A stretch of 64,000 nucleotides of DNA from CAZYHS01 sp964647545 (GTDB lineage: Bacteria > UBA10199 > GCA-002796325 > 1-14-0-20-49-13): the NCBI GenBank assembly GCA_964647545.1, contig CAZYHS010000008.1, positions 1-64,000 of the forward strand, written 5' to 3'. Position 1 is the stretch's first letter, and every line of letters starts with the position of its first letter. The notes under the pieces were generated by a model. The model worked only from the letters and a program-made list of their open reading frames with translations. It was not told the origin of the DNA and made no database searches. A program made the translations under genes and the position numbers. Shown here piece after piece: positions 31,566 through 40,703 of this stretch.

Positions 31566-34388
31566 ATGCCACAAAATGAAATCGTTATAAGAGGTGCTCG
31601 CCACCATAATCTCAAGGGGTTCGATCTTGTGATCCCGCGAGACAAGCTAGTCGTCGTAACCGGCCTTTCCGGCTCGGGCAAGTCAACACTTGCTTTCGAC
31701 ACAATCTACGCAGAGGGACAGCGCCGCTACGTCGAATCGCTCTCCGCCTATGCCAGACAATTCCTCGAACAGATGGACAAGCCCGACGTCGATTCTATCG
31801 ACGGCCTCTCTCCCGCGATATCCATCGAACAAAAGACAACCAGCAGAAATCCGCGTTCGACGGTCGGAACGGTCACGGAAATTTACGATTATCTGAGACT
31901 TTTTTTCGCGCGAATCGGACTCCCCCACTGTCCCGAATGCGGCAAACCGATAAGCTCACAAACTCCGACGCAAATGGCCGACATCATCAGAGCGCTGCCG
32001 TCGGGCTCGAAAGCCCAGATACTCGCGCCGATAGCCGCCGGAAGAAAGGGCGAGTTCGTAAAGGAACTGGCGAACTTGCGCAAGTCGGGCTTTGTAAGAG
32101 TGAAAATAGACGGGGAAATTCTCGATCTCGACGGAGACATCAAACTCGACAAAAAGAAAAAACATTCGATCGAACTGATAGTTGACCGCCTGATAATCAA
32201 ACCCGATCTCGGCAACAGGCTTGTCGATTCGATCGAAACCGCGCTCAAATATGGCGGCGGAACGATAAAACTCGAAACTAAGAACGGCCAAGACGAACGA
32301 ACCCTGCTGTTCAATTCAAAGTCGGCCTGCCCCGAATGCGGCATAAGCATGCCCGACCTTACTCCGCAGATGTTTTCGTTCAACAACCCAATCGGAGCCT
32401 GTTCCGAATGCACCGGACTCGGCACAAAGATGTTCTTCGACCCCGACCTCATTGTACCGAACAAGAACCTCTCGCTGCGCGAAGGTGCGGTCGCCCCGTG
32501 GCATTCCAAAACATCGTCATACTACGTGCAATATTTCAACAATCTGTCGCAGCATTACAAATTCGATATTTACACTCCGTGGGAAAAACTTCCGGAAGCG
32601 GTAAAAAAGGTCATCCTTAACGGCTCCGGTGACGAACAGATAAGTTTTAAGCTCGATCTTCACGGCCACAGACAGTCGTGGAAAGGCCCTTTTGACGGCG
32701 TCATCCCGACCCTGAAACGGCGTTACAAAGAGACCAGCAGCGACTACATAAGATGGGACCTTGAGCGTTTCATGAACATTCGTCCGTGTCCGGCGTGTTC
32801 GGGGTCAAGACTTAAACCGGAAGCGCTGCACGTAAAGATCCACAATCTCAACATCGCCGACATAACGGCCATGTCTATCGAAGCTGCCTACCGCAAGTTC
32901 GACGAAATTAAGTTCACGGCAAAAGAGCTGAACATCGCCAGAAGGATAATCAAAGAGATAAAAAGCAGATTGAAATTCCTTCTTGATGTCGGCATCGGCT
33001 ATCTTTCGCTCGACCGCAGCAGCGGCACCCTCTCCGGCGGCGAGGGCCAAAGGATAAGACTCGCAACTCAGGTTGGAAGCGCTTTGACCGGCGTGCTCTA
33101 CGTTCTCGACGAGCCGAGCATCGGGTTGCATCAGCGCGACAACCACCGGCTGCTCGAAACGCTTAAGTCGCTTAGAGACCTCGGCAATTCGGTTCTTGTG
33201 GTTGAGCACGATTACGACACGATCATGGCAAGCGACCACATAATCGACATGGGCCCCGGAGCCGGCGTCCATGGCGGCGAAGTTGTGGCGCAAGGGACGC
33301 CGGATGAAGTTATGGCCAATAAAAGGTCCCTCACCGGAGCCTATCTTGCGGGGACAAAAAAGATCGCCGCGCCAAAAAAGAGAAGAGCCCCCGACACAAG
33401 GAAAATAGAAATTATAGGGGCGACCGAGCATAATTTAAAGAACATAGACGTAACGATCCCGATCGGACTCTTCACTTGCGTAACCGGCGTTTCCGGCTCC
33501 GGCAAATCGACGCTTATAAACGAGACACTTAACAACAGCCTCGCTCAAAAACTTTACCGGACGAAAATCACAGCCGGAAAAACAAAAGATATCCGCGGCA
33601 CAGAACATCTCGATAAGGTCATAAACATCGACCAGTCGCCCATCGGCCGCACTCCACGCTCCAATCCTGCGACCTACACCGGAGTTTTCACGCACATTCG
33701 CGACCTCTTCGCCGAGCTTCCCGAGGCGAAAGCCCGCGGCTACAAGGCCGGCCGATTTTCGTTCAATGTCGAAGGGGGGCGTTGCGAAGAATGTCAGGGC
33801 GACGGGCTCATCCGAATCGAAATGCAATTTCTCCCCGACGTTTACGTCACCTGCGAAGCATGCGAAGGCAAACGTTTTAACCGCGAGACCCTCGAAGTAA
33901 AATACAAAGGGACAAGCATCGCCGAAGTGCTCTCTATGACGGTCGAAGACGCCTACAAGTTCTTCGAGAACATCCCATCTATTAAGAACAAACTAAAAAC
34001 CCTTCTCGATGTGGGGCTTGGTTACATTCAACTTGGTCAGTCGGGCACAACTCTCTCGGGAGGCGAAGCACAACGAATAAAACTTTCACGCGAACTTTCA
34101 AAGCGACCGACCGGAAGAACCCTTTACATAATGGACGAACCGACGACCGGCCTTCATTTCGCCGACATTCAAAACCTGCTCGACGTGCTTCAGTCGCTTG
34201 TCGATTCGGGAAATACTCTCGTGGTCATCGAGCATAACCTCGATGTCATCAAAAATGCCGACTGGGTGATCGACCTCGGCCCCGAAGGGGGCGATAAAGG
34301 CGGAGAGGTCATTGGCTGCGGCACACCCGAAATGTTGACACAAAATAAAAGGTCATATACTGGTAATTATCTAAAAGCTGTCATGTAA
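31566..34388 (+). CDS. uvrA: Excinuclease ABC subunit A
   Basis: UvrA finds bulky DNA lesions in nucleotide-excision repair and loads UvrB. At 940 residues it has the standard length and two ABC modules: Walker A GLSGSGKSTLAFDTIYAEG near 31 and GVSGSGKSTLINETL near 643, signature LSGGEGQRIRLA near 489 and LSGGEAQRIKLS near 829. Zinc sites CPECGK (near 120), CPECG-x-C-SECTG (near 255-285) and CEECQGDG/CEACEGKRF (near 740-765) are intact. The ATG has no clear Shine-Dalgarno sequence. No other repair genes are next to it; an ApbE-like gene follows 24 bp downstream. Confidence 0.97.
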   Translation: MPQNEIVIRGARHHNLKGFDLVIPRDKLVVVTGLSGSGKSTLAFDTIYAEGQRRYVESLSAYARQFLEQMDKPDVDSIDGLSPAISIEQKTTSRNPRSTVGTVTEIYDYLRLFFARIGLPHCPECGKPISSQTPTQMADIIRALPSGSKAQILAPIAAGRKGEFVKELANLRKSGFVRVKIDGEILDLDGDIKLDKKKKHSIELIVDRLIIKPDLGNRLVDSIETALKYGGGTIKLETKNGQDERTLLFNSKSACPECGISMPDLTPQMFSFNNPIGACSECTGLGTKMFFDPDLIVPNKNLSLREGAVAPWHSKTSSYYVQYFNNLSQHYKFDIYTPWEKLPEAVKKVILNGSGDEQISFKLDLHGHRQSWKGPFDGVIPTLKRRYKETSSDYIRWDLERFMNIRPCPACSGSRLKPEALHVKIHNLNIADITAMSIEAAYRKFDEIKFTAKELNIARRIIKEIKSRLKFLLDVGIGYLSLDRSSGTLSGGEGQRIRLATQVGSALTGVLYVLDEPSIGLHQRDNHRLLETLKSLRDLGNSVLVVEHDYDTIMASDHIIDMGPGAGVHGGEVVAQGTPDEVMANKRSLTGAYLAGTKKIAAPKKRRAPDTRKIEIIGATEHNLKNIDVTIPIGLFTCVTGVSGSGKSTLINETLNNSLAQKLYRTKITAGKTKDIRGTEHLDKVINIDQSPIGRTPRSNPATYTGVFTHIRDLFAELPEAKARGYKAGRFSFNVEGGRCEECQGDGLIRIEMQFLPDVYVTCEACEGKRFNRETLEVKYKGTSIAEVLSMTVEDAYKFFENIPSIKNKLKTLLDVGLGYIQLGQSGTTLSGGEAQRIKLSRELSKRPTGRTLYIMDEPTTGLHFADIQNLLDVLQSLVDSGNTLVVIEHNLDVIKNADWVIDLGPEGGDKGGEVIGCGTPEMLTQNKRSYTGNYLKAVM

Positions 34389-34412
34389 ATAGATTCTCTC
34401 AACGGGGGAAAA

Positions 34413-35357
34413 ATGAAAAAGATCCTTACATTCGCCGCAGTTGCCGCCGCCATTTTTGTTTCAGCCGCCTCTTCTTACGCACTGCCGGCAAAGGATAGCG
34501 AATACGATCCGTACGGCAACACCTGCAAACCCGAAGAACAATGCACTTTCTATCGCAAAGCGGTGCTCCCCGGAGGAATAAACGTCAGCATTCAGGCGGT
34601 CTCGCTGGGAAAATTCAGAACGAACGTTGAAGGTCTGTTTGATTATTCGATATCTGAGGTGACCCGTGTGGCTAGACTTCTCGACGAGAACGACCCCGAT
34701 AGCGATATTTCAAAAATAAACGCTCACGCCGGCAAGGGCTCTATCGAAATGAGTCCCGAGCTCTCCCTCATAGTAGGTGCCGCAAAAAAATGTCATCTTT
34801 GGACGCGCGGAGCTTTCGATATTACGGCGACCCCCGAAATAGGCAACTTCAACCAGATAAAGATCAGCGGAGACAAAATCACTCTTAAAAAGAGCGGGAT
34901 GAAAATCACCCTTTCGAACATAATTCACGGTTATCTCTCCGACCTCGTCATTAGAGCGATCTACAACGCGGGTATCGACAACGCGCTTGTCGAAGTAGGC
35001 CCGACAAGCCGCAGCATCGGAAAATCGGTCACCGGCAATTGGAGAACCGAAGTCAACGATAACGAAGGCCGCTTCGCAATGAGAGGCATGGCGCTCGACA
35101 CTTCCAATGTGGCGGTCGGATACGTACTTGCCAGCAAAAACGCACCGTCAGTCGATCCGCGCTGGGCAACCCCCATAACTCCGCAGGCAAGAAGCGTAAC
35201 CATAATTTCACGTAACGCGGCCATTAGTCAGGCGATTGCCTACGGTGTCTATGTGATGGGGCCTGACGCCGGCATGCCACTTGTTGACAGCCTTGTGAAC
35301 GTCAAAGCAGTGATCATCGACAATCAGGGCAACTTCATTAAGTCCCCCGGTATTTAA
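34413..35357 (+). CDS. Divergent ApbE-like protein (FAD:protein FMN transferase family)
   Basis: A 314-residue exported protein with signal peptide (residues 1-23, SSYA). The fold matches ApbE: ENDPDSDISKINAHAGKG near 91, TRGAFDITATPEIG near 131, a GYLSDLVIRAIYNAGIDNALVEVG segment near 172, and SVTIISRNAAISQAIAYGVYVMGP near 262. However, the GGIxKGYAxD motif is replaced by SNIIHGYLSD, and the metal-binding D-A-x-(S/T)-T-A segment reads SQAIAYG. These changes suggest weak activity, another role or a pseudoenzyme. GGGGG precedes the ATG. It is 24 bp after uvrA and overlaps the convergent mltG by 4 bp. Confidence 0.72.
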   Translation: MKKILTFAAVAAAIFVSAASSYALPAKDSEYDPYGNTCKPEEQCTFYRKAVLPGGINVSIQAVSLGKFRTNVEGLFDYSISEVTRVARLLDENDPDSDISKINAHAGKGSIEMSPELSLIVGAAKKCHLWTRGAFDITATPEIGNFNQIKISGDKITLKKSGMKITLSNIIHGYLSDLVIRAIYNAGIDNALVEVGPTSRSIGKSVTGNWRTEVNDNEGRFAMRGMALDTSNVAVGYVLASKNAPSVDPRWATPITPQARSVTIISRNAAISQAIAYGVYVMGPDAGMPLVDSLVNVKAVIIDNQGNFIKSPGI

Positions 35358-36391
35358 TTCTTATTTTTTCTAAGGTTCGCCAGATAATCCCTTACCGCGG
35401 CGTTGTGCTCGCTAAGAGTCGAGCTGAAAGTGTGAGCTCCGCTGCCATCCCCTTTCGCGACAAAATAGAGGTAGCTCGATTCTGACGGCCACAATGCGGC
35501 TTTAATGGATGAAAGAGCCGGATTTGCGATCGGACCGGGAGGAAGCCCGCGTCTTACGTAGGTATTGTAAGCGTGAGGATTTCTAAGGTCGGACTTGCGG
35601 ATATTGCCGTCGTAATTTTTAAGACCGTAAATAACTGTGGGATCGGTCTGAAGCGGCATGCCGATTTTCAGACGGTTATGGAACACGCTTGATATCAAAG
35701 GTCTCTCCGAATCGACTCCACTCTCCTTTTCAATGATAGAAGCAAGAGTAACGATTTGCAGTTTGCTCATCCCAAGTTCTTGAGCCCTTGATTCGAAAGC
35801 CGGCGTCCAGAGTCTATTGAACTGTTCCACAAGATAAGCGACGAGCCATCCGGCGCTACGCGGTCTTTCTATCAGATATGTGTTTGGAGAAAGAAAACCT
35901 TCAAGCCCGCCGGCGTCTATTCCAAAAGATGCCGCAAAGAATTTATCGTAAGCGGCACTAACGAAATCTTTTTCAAAATCGGGAGGAACAAAAGGCTTTG
36001 CAGCCAGATGTTTCGCCATCTGCCGCGCGGTCCAGCCTTCTATCAAAGTGATCTTGTAGAGCTTGCTCTCGCCCTTCACGAGCTTTTTTAGAACTTCCCT
36101 GCCGGTCATCCCTTTTGAGAATTCGTACTCTCCAGAACGAACCTTGCGATCGAGCCTCATTGCCCTAGCATAAAGCGTGAACGCCACCGGATTTTTTAAT
36201 ACACCGGCGTCGCTAAGCTCTGCCGCAATCCCCCCCAAAGAGGCCCCTCTCCTGATTTCTACCGTGGCATCTTGCACGGCCGACGGCATCCCCATTATAA
36301 AAGAGAGGCTCATCACGACAAAAAGAAAAGCTCCGGTAATTATGGCCGCGGAAAGTATAACGGCGACAATTGCGCGTCGGAGAGCGGTCAC
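35354..36391 (-). CDS. mltG: Endolytic murein transglycosylase MltG
   Basis: MltG cuts nascent glycan strands in the periplasm and thereby sets their length. It has 345 residues, with one N-terminal membrane helix (about 8-30), a LysM-like region (GASLGGIAAELSDAGVLK), and the YceG catalytic domain. The catalytic Glu lies in LASIIEKESGVDSERPLISSVFHNRL near 215, followed by LQTDPTVIYGL and YNTYVRRGLPPGPIANP, both family signatures. The start is a GTG that overlaps the ruvX stop (GTGA), so the two are coupled. It is the last gene of the proline/ornithine operon region. Confidence 0.93.
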   Translation of the reverse strand: MTALRRAIVAVILSAAIITGAFLFVVMSLSFIMGMPSAVQDATVEIRRGASLGGIAAELSDAGVLKNPVAFTLYARAMRLDRKVRSGEYEFSKGMTGREVLKKLVKGESKLYKITLIEGWTARQMAKHLAAKPFVPPDFEKDFVSAAYDKFFAASFGIDAGGLEGFLSPNTYLIERPRSAGWLVAYLVEQFNRLWTPAFESRAQELGMSKLQIVTLASIIEKESGVDSERPLISSVFHNRLKIGMPLQTDPTVIYGLKNYDGNIRKSDLRNPHAYNTYVRRGLPPGPIANPALSSIKAALWPSESSYLYFVAKGDGSGAHTFSSTLSEHNAAVRDYLANLRKNKN

Positions 36392-36849
36392 TCGGCCCCT
36401 CCTTTTCCGCTTTGGGAATTCTGCTTTTGTCCTTCCAGCCAGCTTTCAAGAATGAGCGCGGCCGCGAACTTGTCGATCTCGGCCTTTCGGGCCGAATATT
36501 TTATGCCGGCCTCTTTAAGTTTCTGATGCGCATCTTTTGTGGTCATGCTCTCATCGATCGTCTCGATAACGATATTTTTCAGACGGGCATTCCTCAAAGC
36601 CCCTTCAATGACCAAAATGAATCTTTTGATCTTTTCTGCTTGAGCTGTCGTTTCGCCGTCGCCAGAAAGGGGCAACCCGACAATGATCCGAGAGACCTGC
36701 TGCTCCTTCGCGAGCAAAGCGATATCTTTCGCAAGTAACGGTCCCAGATTTCCCTTTAGAACAGAAAGGGGCTGCGCAAACGATCCGAAAGGATCTGTCA
36801 CAGCCACTCCTGTTCTTGCCAGCCCGATATCAAGGGCCATTATTTTCAT
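36388..36849 (-). CDS. ruvX: Putative pre-16S rRNA nuclease / Holliday junction resolvase-like (YqgF)
   Basis: A 153-residue RNase-H-fold protein, essential in many bacteria for 16S rRNA 5'-end maturation. The first catalytic Asp is in MALDIGLARTGVAVTDPFG (residue 5), the glutamate region is in RIIVGLPLSGDGE near 56, and the last block ETIDESMTTKDAHQKLKEAG lies near 99. There the usual DER appears as DES. It starts 2 bp after the ornithine aminotransferase gene and overlaps mltG. The ruvX-mltG pairing is common in bacteria and supports both calls. Confidence 0.9.
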   Translation of the reverse strand: MKIMALDIGLARTGVAVTDPFGSFAQPLSVLKGNLGPLLAKDIALLAKEQQVSRIIVGLPLSGDGETTAQAEKIKRFILVIEGALRNARLKNIVIETIDESMTTKDAHQKLKEAGIKYSARKAEIDKFAAALILESWLEGQKQNSQSGKGGAE

Positions 36850-36851
36850 AT

Positions 36852-38057
36852 TTAAGCCAGAACCTTCGCGATGCGCTCCACCGCCCAGTCGATTTCATCT
36901 TTGGTGATGGTTAGAGGAGGCGCAAATCTTATCGTCGTGTCGTGCGTCTCTTTTGCAAGGACGCCTTCGCGCATGAGAGCCTCGGTGAATTTTCTTGCCT
37001 TGCCCGATTCATTTTTGATCTGCACGGCGATGAGCAACCCTCTACCGCGAACGTCCATTATGTGCTGCGACTTGATGCCGCGCAGTCGCCCCATGAAATA
37101 CTCGCCCATTTCAAGCGACCGTTCGGAGAGCTTTTCGTCGAGAATTACGTCGATGGCGGCCGAGGCAATCGCGCAAGCGAGCGGATTGCCGCCGAAGGTC
37201 GAGCCGTGATTTCCCCATTCGAACGCAGCCATCATTACGCGGTCGTCGGCTAAAATGCCGGAGACCGGATAGACGCCTCCGCCGAGAGCCTTGCCTACGA
37301 TGACAACGTCGGGTCTTACGTTATCGTGATGGTGGCAGAAAAACTTGCCGGTTCTTCCAAGTCCGGTCTGAATTTCATCGGCCATGAAAAGAATATCGTG
37401 TTTTTTACAGATGTCTTCACACGCCTTAAGGTATCCTGCGGGCGGAACGATGACTCCGGCCTCTCCTTGTATCGGTTCGACAAGGAAAGCTACCGTGTTC
37501 TTTGTAACGGCGGCTTCCAGCTCCTTTGCATCTCCGTATCTCACCACCTTGAAACCGGGAGTGAACGGGCCAAAGCCTTCATAAGAACTGGGATCGGTTG
37601 AAAACCCGACGATCGTCGTGGTTCTGCCGTGAAAATTTTCGCTGCAGACAATTATTTCGGCGGAATTTTCCGGCACTTTTTTGGACTTGTAGCCCCATCT
37701 TCTCGCCGCTTTTATCGCCGTCTCAACCGCCTCGGCCCCCGTGTTCATCGGAAGCATCTTGTCGTAACCGGTAAGCTTCGTCATTTTAGCAAGGAACGGC
37801 CCCATTTGATCGTTGTGAAACGCGCGCGCCGTAAGGGTCAACACGTCGAGCTGTTTTTTTGCGGCGGCGATGACCTTCGGATGCCTGTGTCCCTGATTCA
37901 ACGCCGAATAGGCGCTTAGCATGTCTATGCATTTTCGTCCTTCGACGTCCCAAACCCAAACGCCTTCGCTTTTTGCAATCACGATAGGGATCGGATGATA
38001 ATTGTGCGCGCTTACTCTATCGACCTCTTCCATGAAATCTTTTGATGTCCTTGTCAT
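36852..38057 (-). CDS. rocD: Ornithine aminotransferase
   Basis: A 401-residue class-III PLP aminotransferase that turns ornithine and 2-oxoglutarate into glutamate semialdehyde (in equilibrium with P5C) and glutamate. N-terminal SAHNYHPIPIVIAKSEGVWVWD and MLSAYSALNQGHRHPKV are typical of RocD. The PLP aspartate is in FMADEIQTGLGRTGKFF near 233, and the Schiff-base Lys in VIVGKALGGGVYPVSGI near 262. MPMNTGAEAVETAIKAAR near 105 binds the cofactor phosphate. AGAGGA precedes the ATG. It lies directly downstream of proline and P5C dehydrogenases; the product P5C is the substrate of the latter, so the operon feeds ornithine and proline into glutamate. Confidence 0.92.
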   Translation of the reverse strand: MTRTSKDFMEEVDRVSAHNYHPIPIVIAKSEGVWVWDVEGRKCIDMLSAYSALNQGHRHPKVIAAAKKQLDVLTLTARAFHNDQMGPFLAKMTKLTGYDKMLPMNTGAEAVETAIKAARRWGYKSKKVPENSAEIIVCSENFHGRTTTIVGFSTDPSSYEGFGPFTPGFKVVRYGDAKELEAAVTKNTVAFLVEPIQGEAGVIVPPAGYLKACEDICKKHDILFMADEIQTGLGRTGKFFCHHHDNVRPDVVIVGKALGGGVYPVSGILADDRVMMAAFEWGNHGSTFGGNPLACAIASAAIDVILDEKLSERSLEMGEYFMGRLRGIKSQHIMDVRGRGLLIAVQIKNESGKARKFTEALMREGVLAKETHDTTIRFAPPLTITKDEIDWAVERIAKVLA

Positions 38058-38058
38058 T

Positions 38059-38907
38059 TTATCCTCTGAAAAAATTTTTAACTACGAACCAGAAATTTTC
38101 CTTACGCTCTCTCATACGGCGGAGCGTGTAAGGAAGCCAAGATGAACCATACGGAATGTAAATCCTCACGCGATAGCCTTCGCTGACGAGCTTCTTTTGC
38201 AGATCGCGTCTGATACCGTGCAACATTTGGAACTCGAACTTATCTTTATTAATATTTTTCTTTACGGCGTATTCTTTTATCTTTTCGATTATCTTTTCGT
38301 CGTGCGTGGCAAAGCCGTGATAAAGTCGGCTGTCAAGCATGCGCATCGCGAGAGTTTCATACTGTTTGTCAACGTCCCGTTTGTCGGGGAACGCGATCGA
38401 TGCCGGTTCTTTGTATGCCCCCTTGCAAAGCCTCATGCCGACGCCTTCCGACAGCAAGCCGTCAACATCGTCGGGAGATCGTTTTAGCATCGCCTGAATA
38501 ACGGTTCCGCAATTTTTATAAATGCCGTGCCAGCGTTTGACCATTTCTACGGTCTTTTGGGTGTAGTGGCTCCCTTCCATATCGACCCTGATAAAGCCGT
38601 CGCTTTTTCCGGCCTCGACCAAGATCTTCGCGACATTGTCAAAACAAAGCTGGTCGCTGATATCCAGCCCGAGCTGCGTAAGCTTAAGGCTCATGTTCGT
38701 TTCGAGCCCTTCGGCGCGCAAACGTCTCAGCACATCGCAATATTCCTCGGCGACCGACTTGGCTTCGGAAATGTTCGTGACGCTCTCGCCGAGAATATCG
38801 AGGGTCGTAAGAAATCCTTCCGCCTTCAACTTTTTTACGACCGGAATAGCCTGCTCAAGATCTTGTCCGGCAATGAAGCGCTTGGCGAAAATAAAAAGGA
38901 TGTTCAT
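38059..38907 (-). CDS. putA: Proline dehydrogenase
   Basis: A monofunctional FAD enzyme that oxidises proline to P5C at the membrane. I chose the ATG at 38907 (GGGGGGA upstream), giving 282 residues and the opening FIFAKRFIAGQDLEQAI. An upstream ATG at 39018 also has an AGGGAG site and would add a 37-residue proline- and serine-rich tail. Barrel motifs are FIRVDMEGSHYTQKT near 112, GMRLCKGAYKEPASI near 162, and the C-terminal YRVRIYIPYGSSWLPYTLRR, whose paired Arg bind proline. It follows P5C dehydrogenase and precedes rocD by 1 bp. The bacterial name putB or prodh is equally apt. Confidence 0.9.
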   Translation of the reverse strand: MNILFIFAKRFIAGQDLEQAIPVVKKLKAEGFLTTLDILGESVTNISEAKSVAEEYCDVLRRLRAEGLETNMSLKLTQLGLDISDQLCFDNVAKILVEAGKSDGFIRVDMEGSHYTQKTVEMVKRWHGIYKNCGTVIQAMLKRSPDDVDGLLSEGVGMRLCKGAYKEPASIAFPDKRDVDKQYETLAMRMLDSRLYHGFATHDEKIIEKIKEYAVKKNINKDKFEFQMLHGIRRDLQKKLVSEGYRVRIYIPYGSSWLPYTLRRMRERKENFWFVVKNFFRG

Positions 38908-39031
38908 AGGGATCCCCCCAAACGCCGTTTTTCTCTGCGAAGGCCTAAGCGCCGGCGGCGTGTTATTTGCCGACGGCTTCGAGTTTATTTTCAATCCGCT
39001 ATTTCGGAGGTCGGTCATATTTCGTCTCCCT

Positions 39032-40594
39032 TTAGCTAAGGTCGGTCGCGTCGCCGATCGACTTGGCCTGCGTCGTTAATAGAAGATAATCTTTTCCTCC
39101 GGCCTTAGAGCAGGTGCCGCTCATATTGAACCCGCCGAACGGATGGCAAGCGACCATGGCTCCCGTGCACTTGCGGTTGATGTAAAGATTGCCGCAGAAA
39201 AATTCGCGTTTCGCCTTCTCGATCTTTGCGACGTTTCTTGTATAGACCGCGCCGGTCAGGCCATATTCGGTGTCGTTGGCTATCTCGAGCGCATGGTCAA
39301 AATCTCTGGCCTTGATGATTGCCAGCACCGGCCCGAAGATCTCCTCCTGCTCTATGCGCGCCCCGGGTTTGACGTCCGCAATTATCGTAGGCTTAATAAA
39401 ATATCCGTCGCCGAAACCTTCAAGTTTCCCGCCGCCGAGAAGACATTTGCCCTCTTTTTTCCCGACCTCGATGTAATCCAAAATAGATTCATAGGCTTTT
39501 TTGCTGACGACCGGTCCCATCCAGTTTTCGGGATTTTCGGTCGGGCCGACGGTGATCTTCTTGGCACGTTCGACTATCATCGGAACGATCGTATCGTAAA
39601 CGTCGGCGGTGATGATCGCGCGTGAACATGCGCTGCATTTTTGTCCTTGAAATCCGAAAGCGCTTGCAACGACCCCCGCGGCGGCCGCTTCGATATCGGC
39701 GTCGCCATCGACGACGATCGCGTCTTTGCCCCCCATCTCGGCCGAAACACGTTTGATCCATTTTTGTCCGGGCTGGGTCTTGGCCGCAAGTTCGACGATG
39801 TGAAGGCCGACGGCTTTCGAGCCCGTGAACGAAATAAAACGGGTCAAAGGATGAGCAACCATCGCGTCGCCGATCTTGCCTCCGCCGCCTGTTATGAAAT
39901 TACAAACGCCTTTCGGCAGGCCGATCTCTTCCATGATCTCCATGAATTTGGCGGCGATGACCGTCGAATCGCTCGACGGTTTCAAAACCACCGTGTTGCC
40001 GCTGACCCATGCGGCGCAAGTCATGCCGACAAGGATGGCCAGAGGAAAGTTCCACGGCGGGATCACGACACCGACGCCGAGCGGAATATATTCGAGCGTG
40101 TCGTTCTCGCCGTTCCAGCTCAAACATTTTTGAGGCGTGCCGTATCGCAGCGCTTCACGCGCGTAAAAATCGCAGAAGTCGATCGCTTCGCAGACGTCGC
40201 CGTCGGCCTCCGCCCAGCTCTTGCCGACCTCATAGACCATGCATGCGGCAAGCTCGAACTTTTTATCGCGCATGACTTCGGCGGCCTTGAAAAGGTACGC
40301 CGCCCTGTCCTGCGGATTTACGTAACGCCACTTTTCAAATGCCTGCGCGGCCGATTCAATTGCAAGGGTTGCATGCTGAGCTGTCGCCGACTGGCAAACG
40401 CCTACGATCTCTTTCGGGTTTGCTGGATTGACCGAGTTGATCTTGTCGGTCGTATGAACTTTTTCGCCGCCGATGTAGAGAGGATATTCGCGCCCGAACT
40501 GCGATTTTACGAGCATAAGCGCGTCACGCATTTTCTGTGAAGTTGTCTGGTCGCCGAAATTGGCGAAGGCTTCGTTTTTGAATTCGTGGTGCAT
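39032..40594 (-). CDS. rocA: 1-Pyrroline-5-carboxylate dehydrogenase
   Basis: This NAD-dependent aldehyde dehydrogenase oxidises glutamate semialdehyde/P5C to glutamate. At 520 residues it has the RocA/PruA length. Motifs are VVIPPWNFPLAILVGMT near 178, FTGSKAVGLHI near 252, the general-base Glu in SAEMGGKDAIVVDGDADI near 288, the catalytic Cys in FQGQKCSACSRAI near 322, and EEIFGPVLAIIKA near 424. AAAGGAG precedes the ATG. It heads the proline/ornithine operon. The next gene supplies P5C from proline and the third from ornithine. Confidence 0.94.
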   Translation of the reverse strand: MHHEFKNEAFANFGDQTTSQKMRDALMLVKSQFGREYPLYIGGEKVHTTDKINSVNPANPKEIVGVCQSATAQHATLAIESAAQAFEKWRYVNPQDRAAYLFKAAEVMRDKKFELAACMVYEVGKSWAEADGDVCEAIDFCDFYAREALRYGTPQKCLSWNGENDTLEYIPLGVGVVIPPWNFPLAILVGMTCAAWVSGNTVVLKPSSDSTVIAAKFMEIMEEIGLPKGVCNFITGGGGKIGDAMVAHPLTRFISFTGSKAVGLHIVELAAKTQPGQKWIKRVSAEMGGKDAIVVDGDADIEAAAAGVVASAFGFQGQKCSACSRAIITADVYDTIVPMIVERAKKITVGPTENPENWMGPVVSKKAYESILDYIEVGKKEGKCLLGGGKLEGFGDGYFIKPTIIADVKPGARIEQEEIFGPVLAIIKARDFDHALEIANDTEYGLTGAVYTRNVAKIEKAKREFFCGNLYINRKCTGAMVACHPFGGFNMSGTCSKAGGKDYLLLTTQAKSIGDATDLS

Positions 40595-40703
40595 AGGCCG
40601 TCTCCTTTAAGGTTTTTGGTTTAATGAATAACTATGAGCTTTTTGGGAGAAAAGCCCAATTATTTAAAGATGTCAACGATTTACGATAAGTTTGAGCGAC
40701 CTG

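Noticed and set aside
38908..39018. 37-residue N-terminal extension of proline dehydrogenase
   Set aside because: Although an AGGGAG site precedes the upstream ATG, the added residues are low-complexity and absent from the family; kept only as an alternative.
39641..40540. 299-codon plus-strand frame inside P5C dehydrogenase
   Set aside because: Antisense shadow of a gene with all aldehyde-dehydrogenase motifs.
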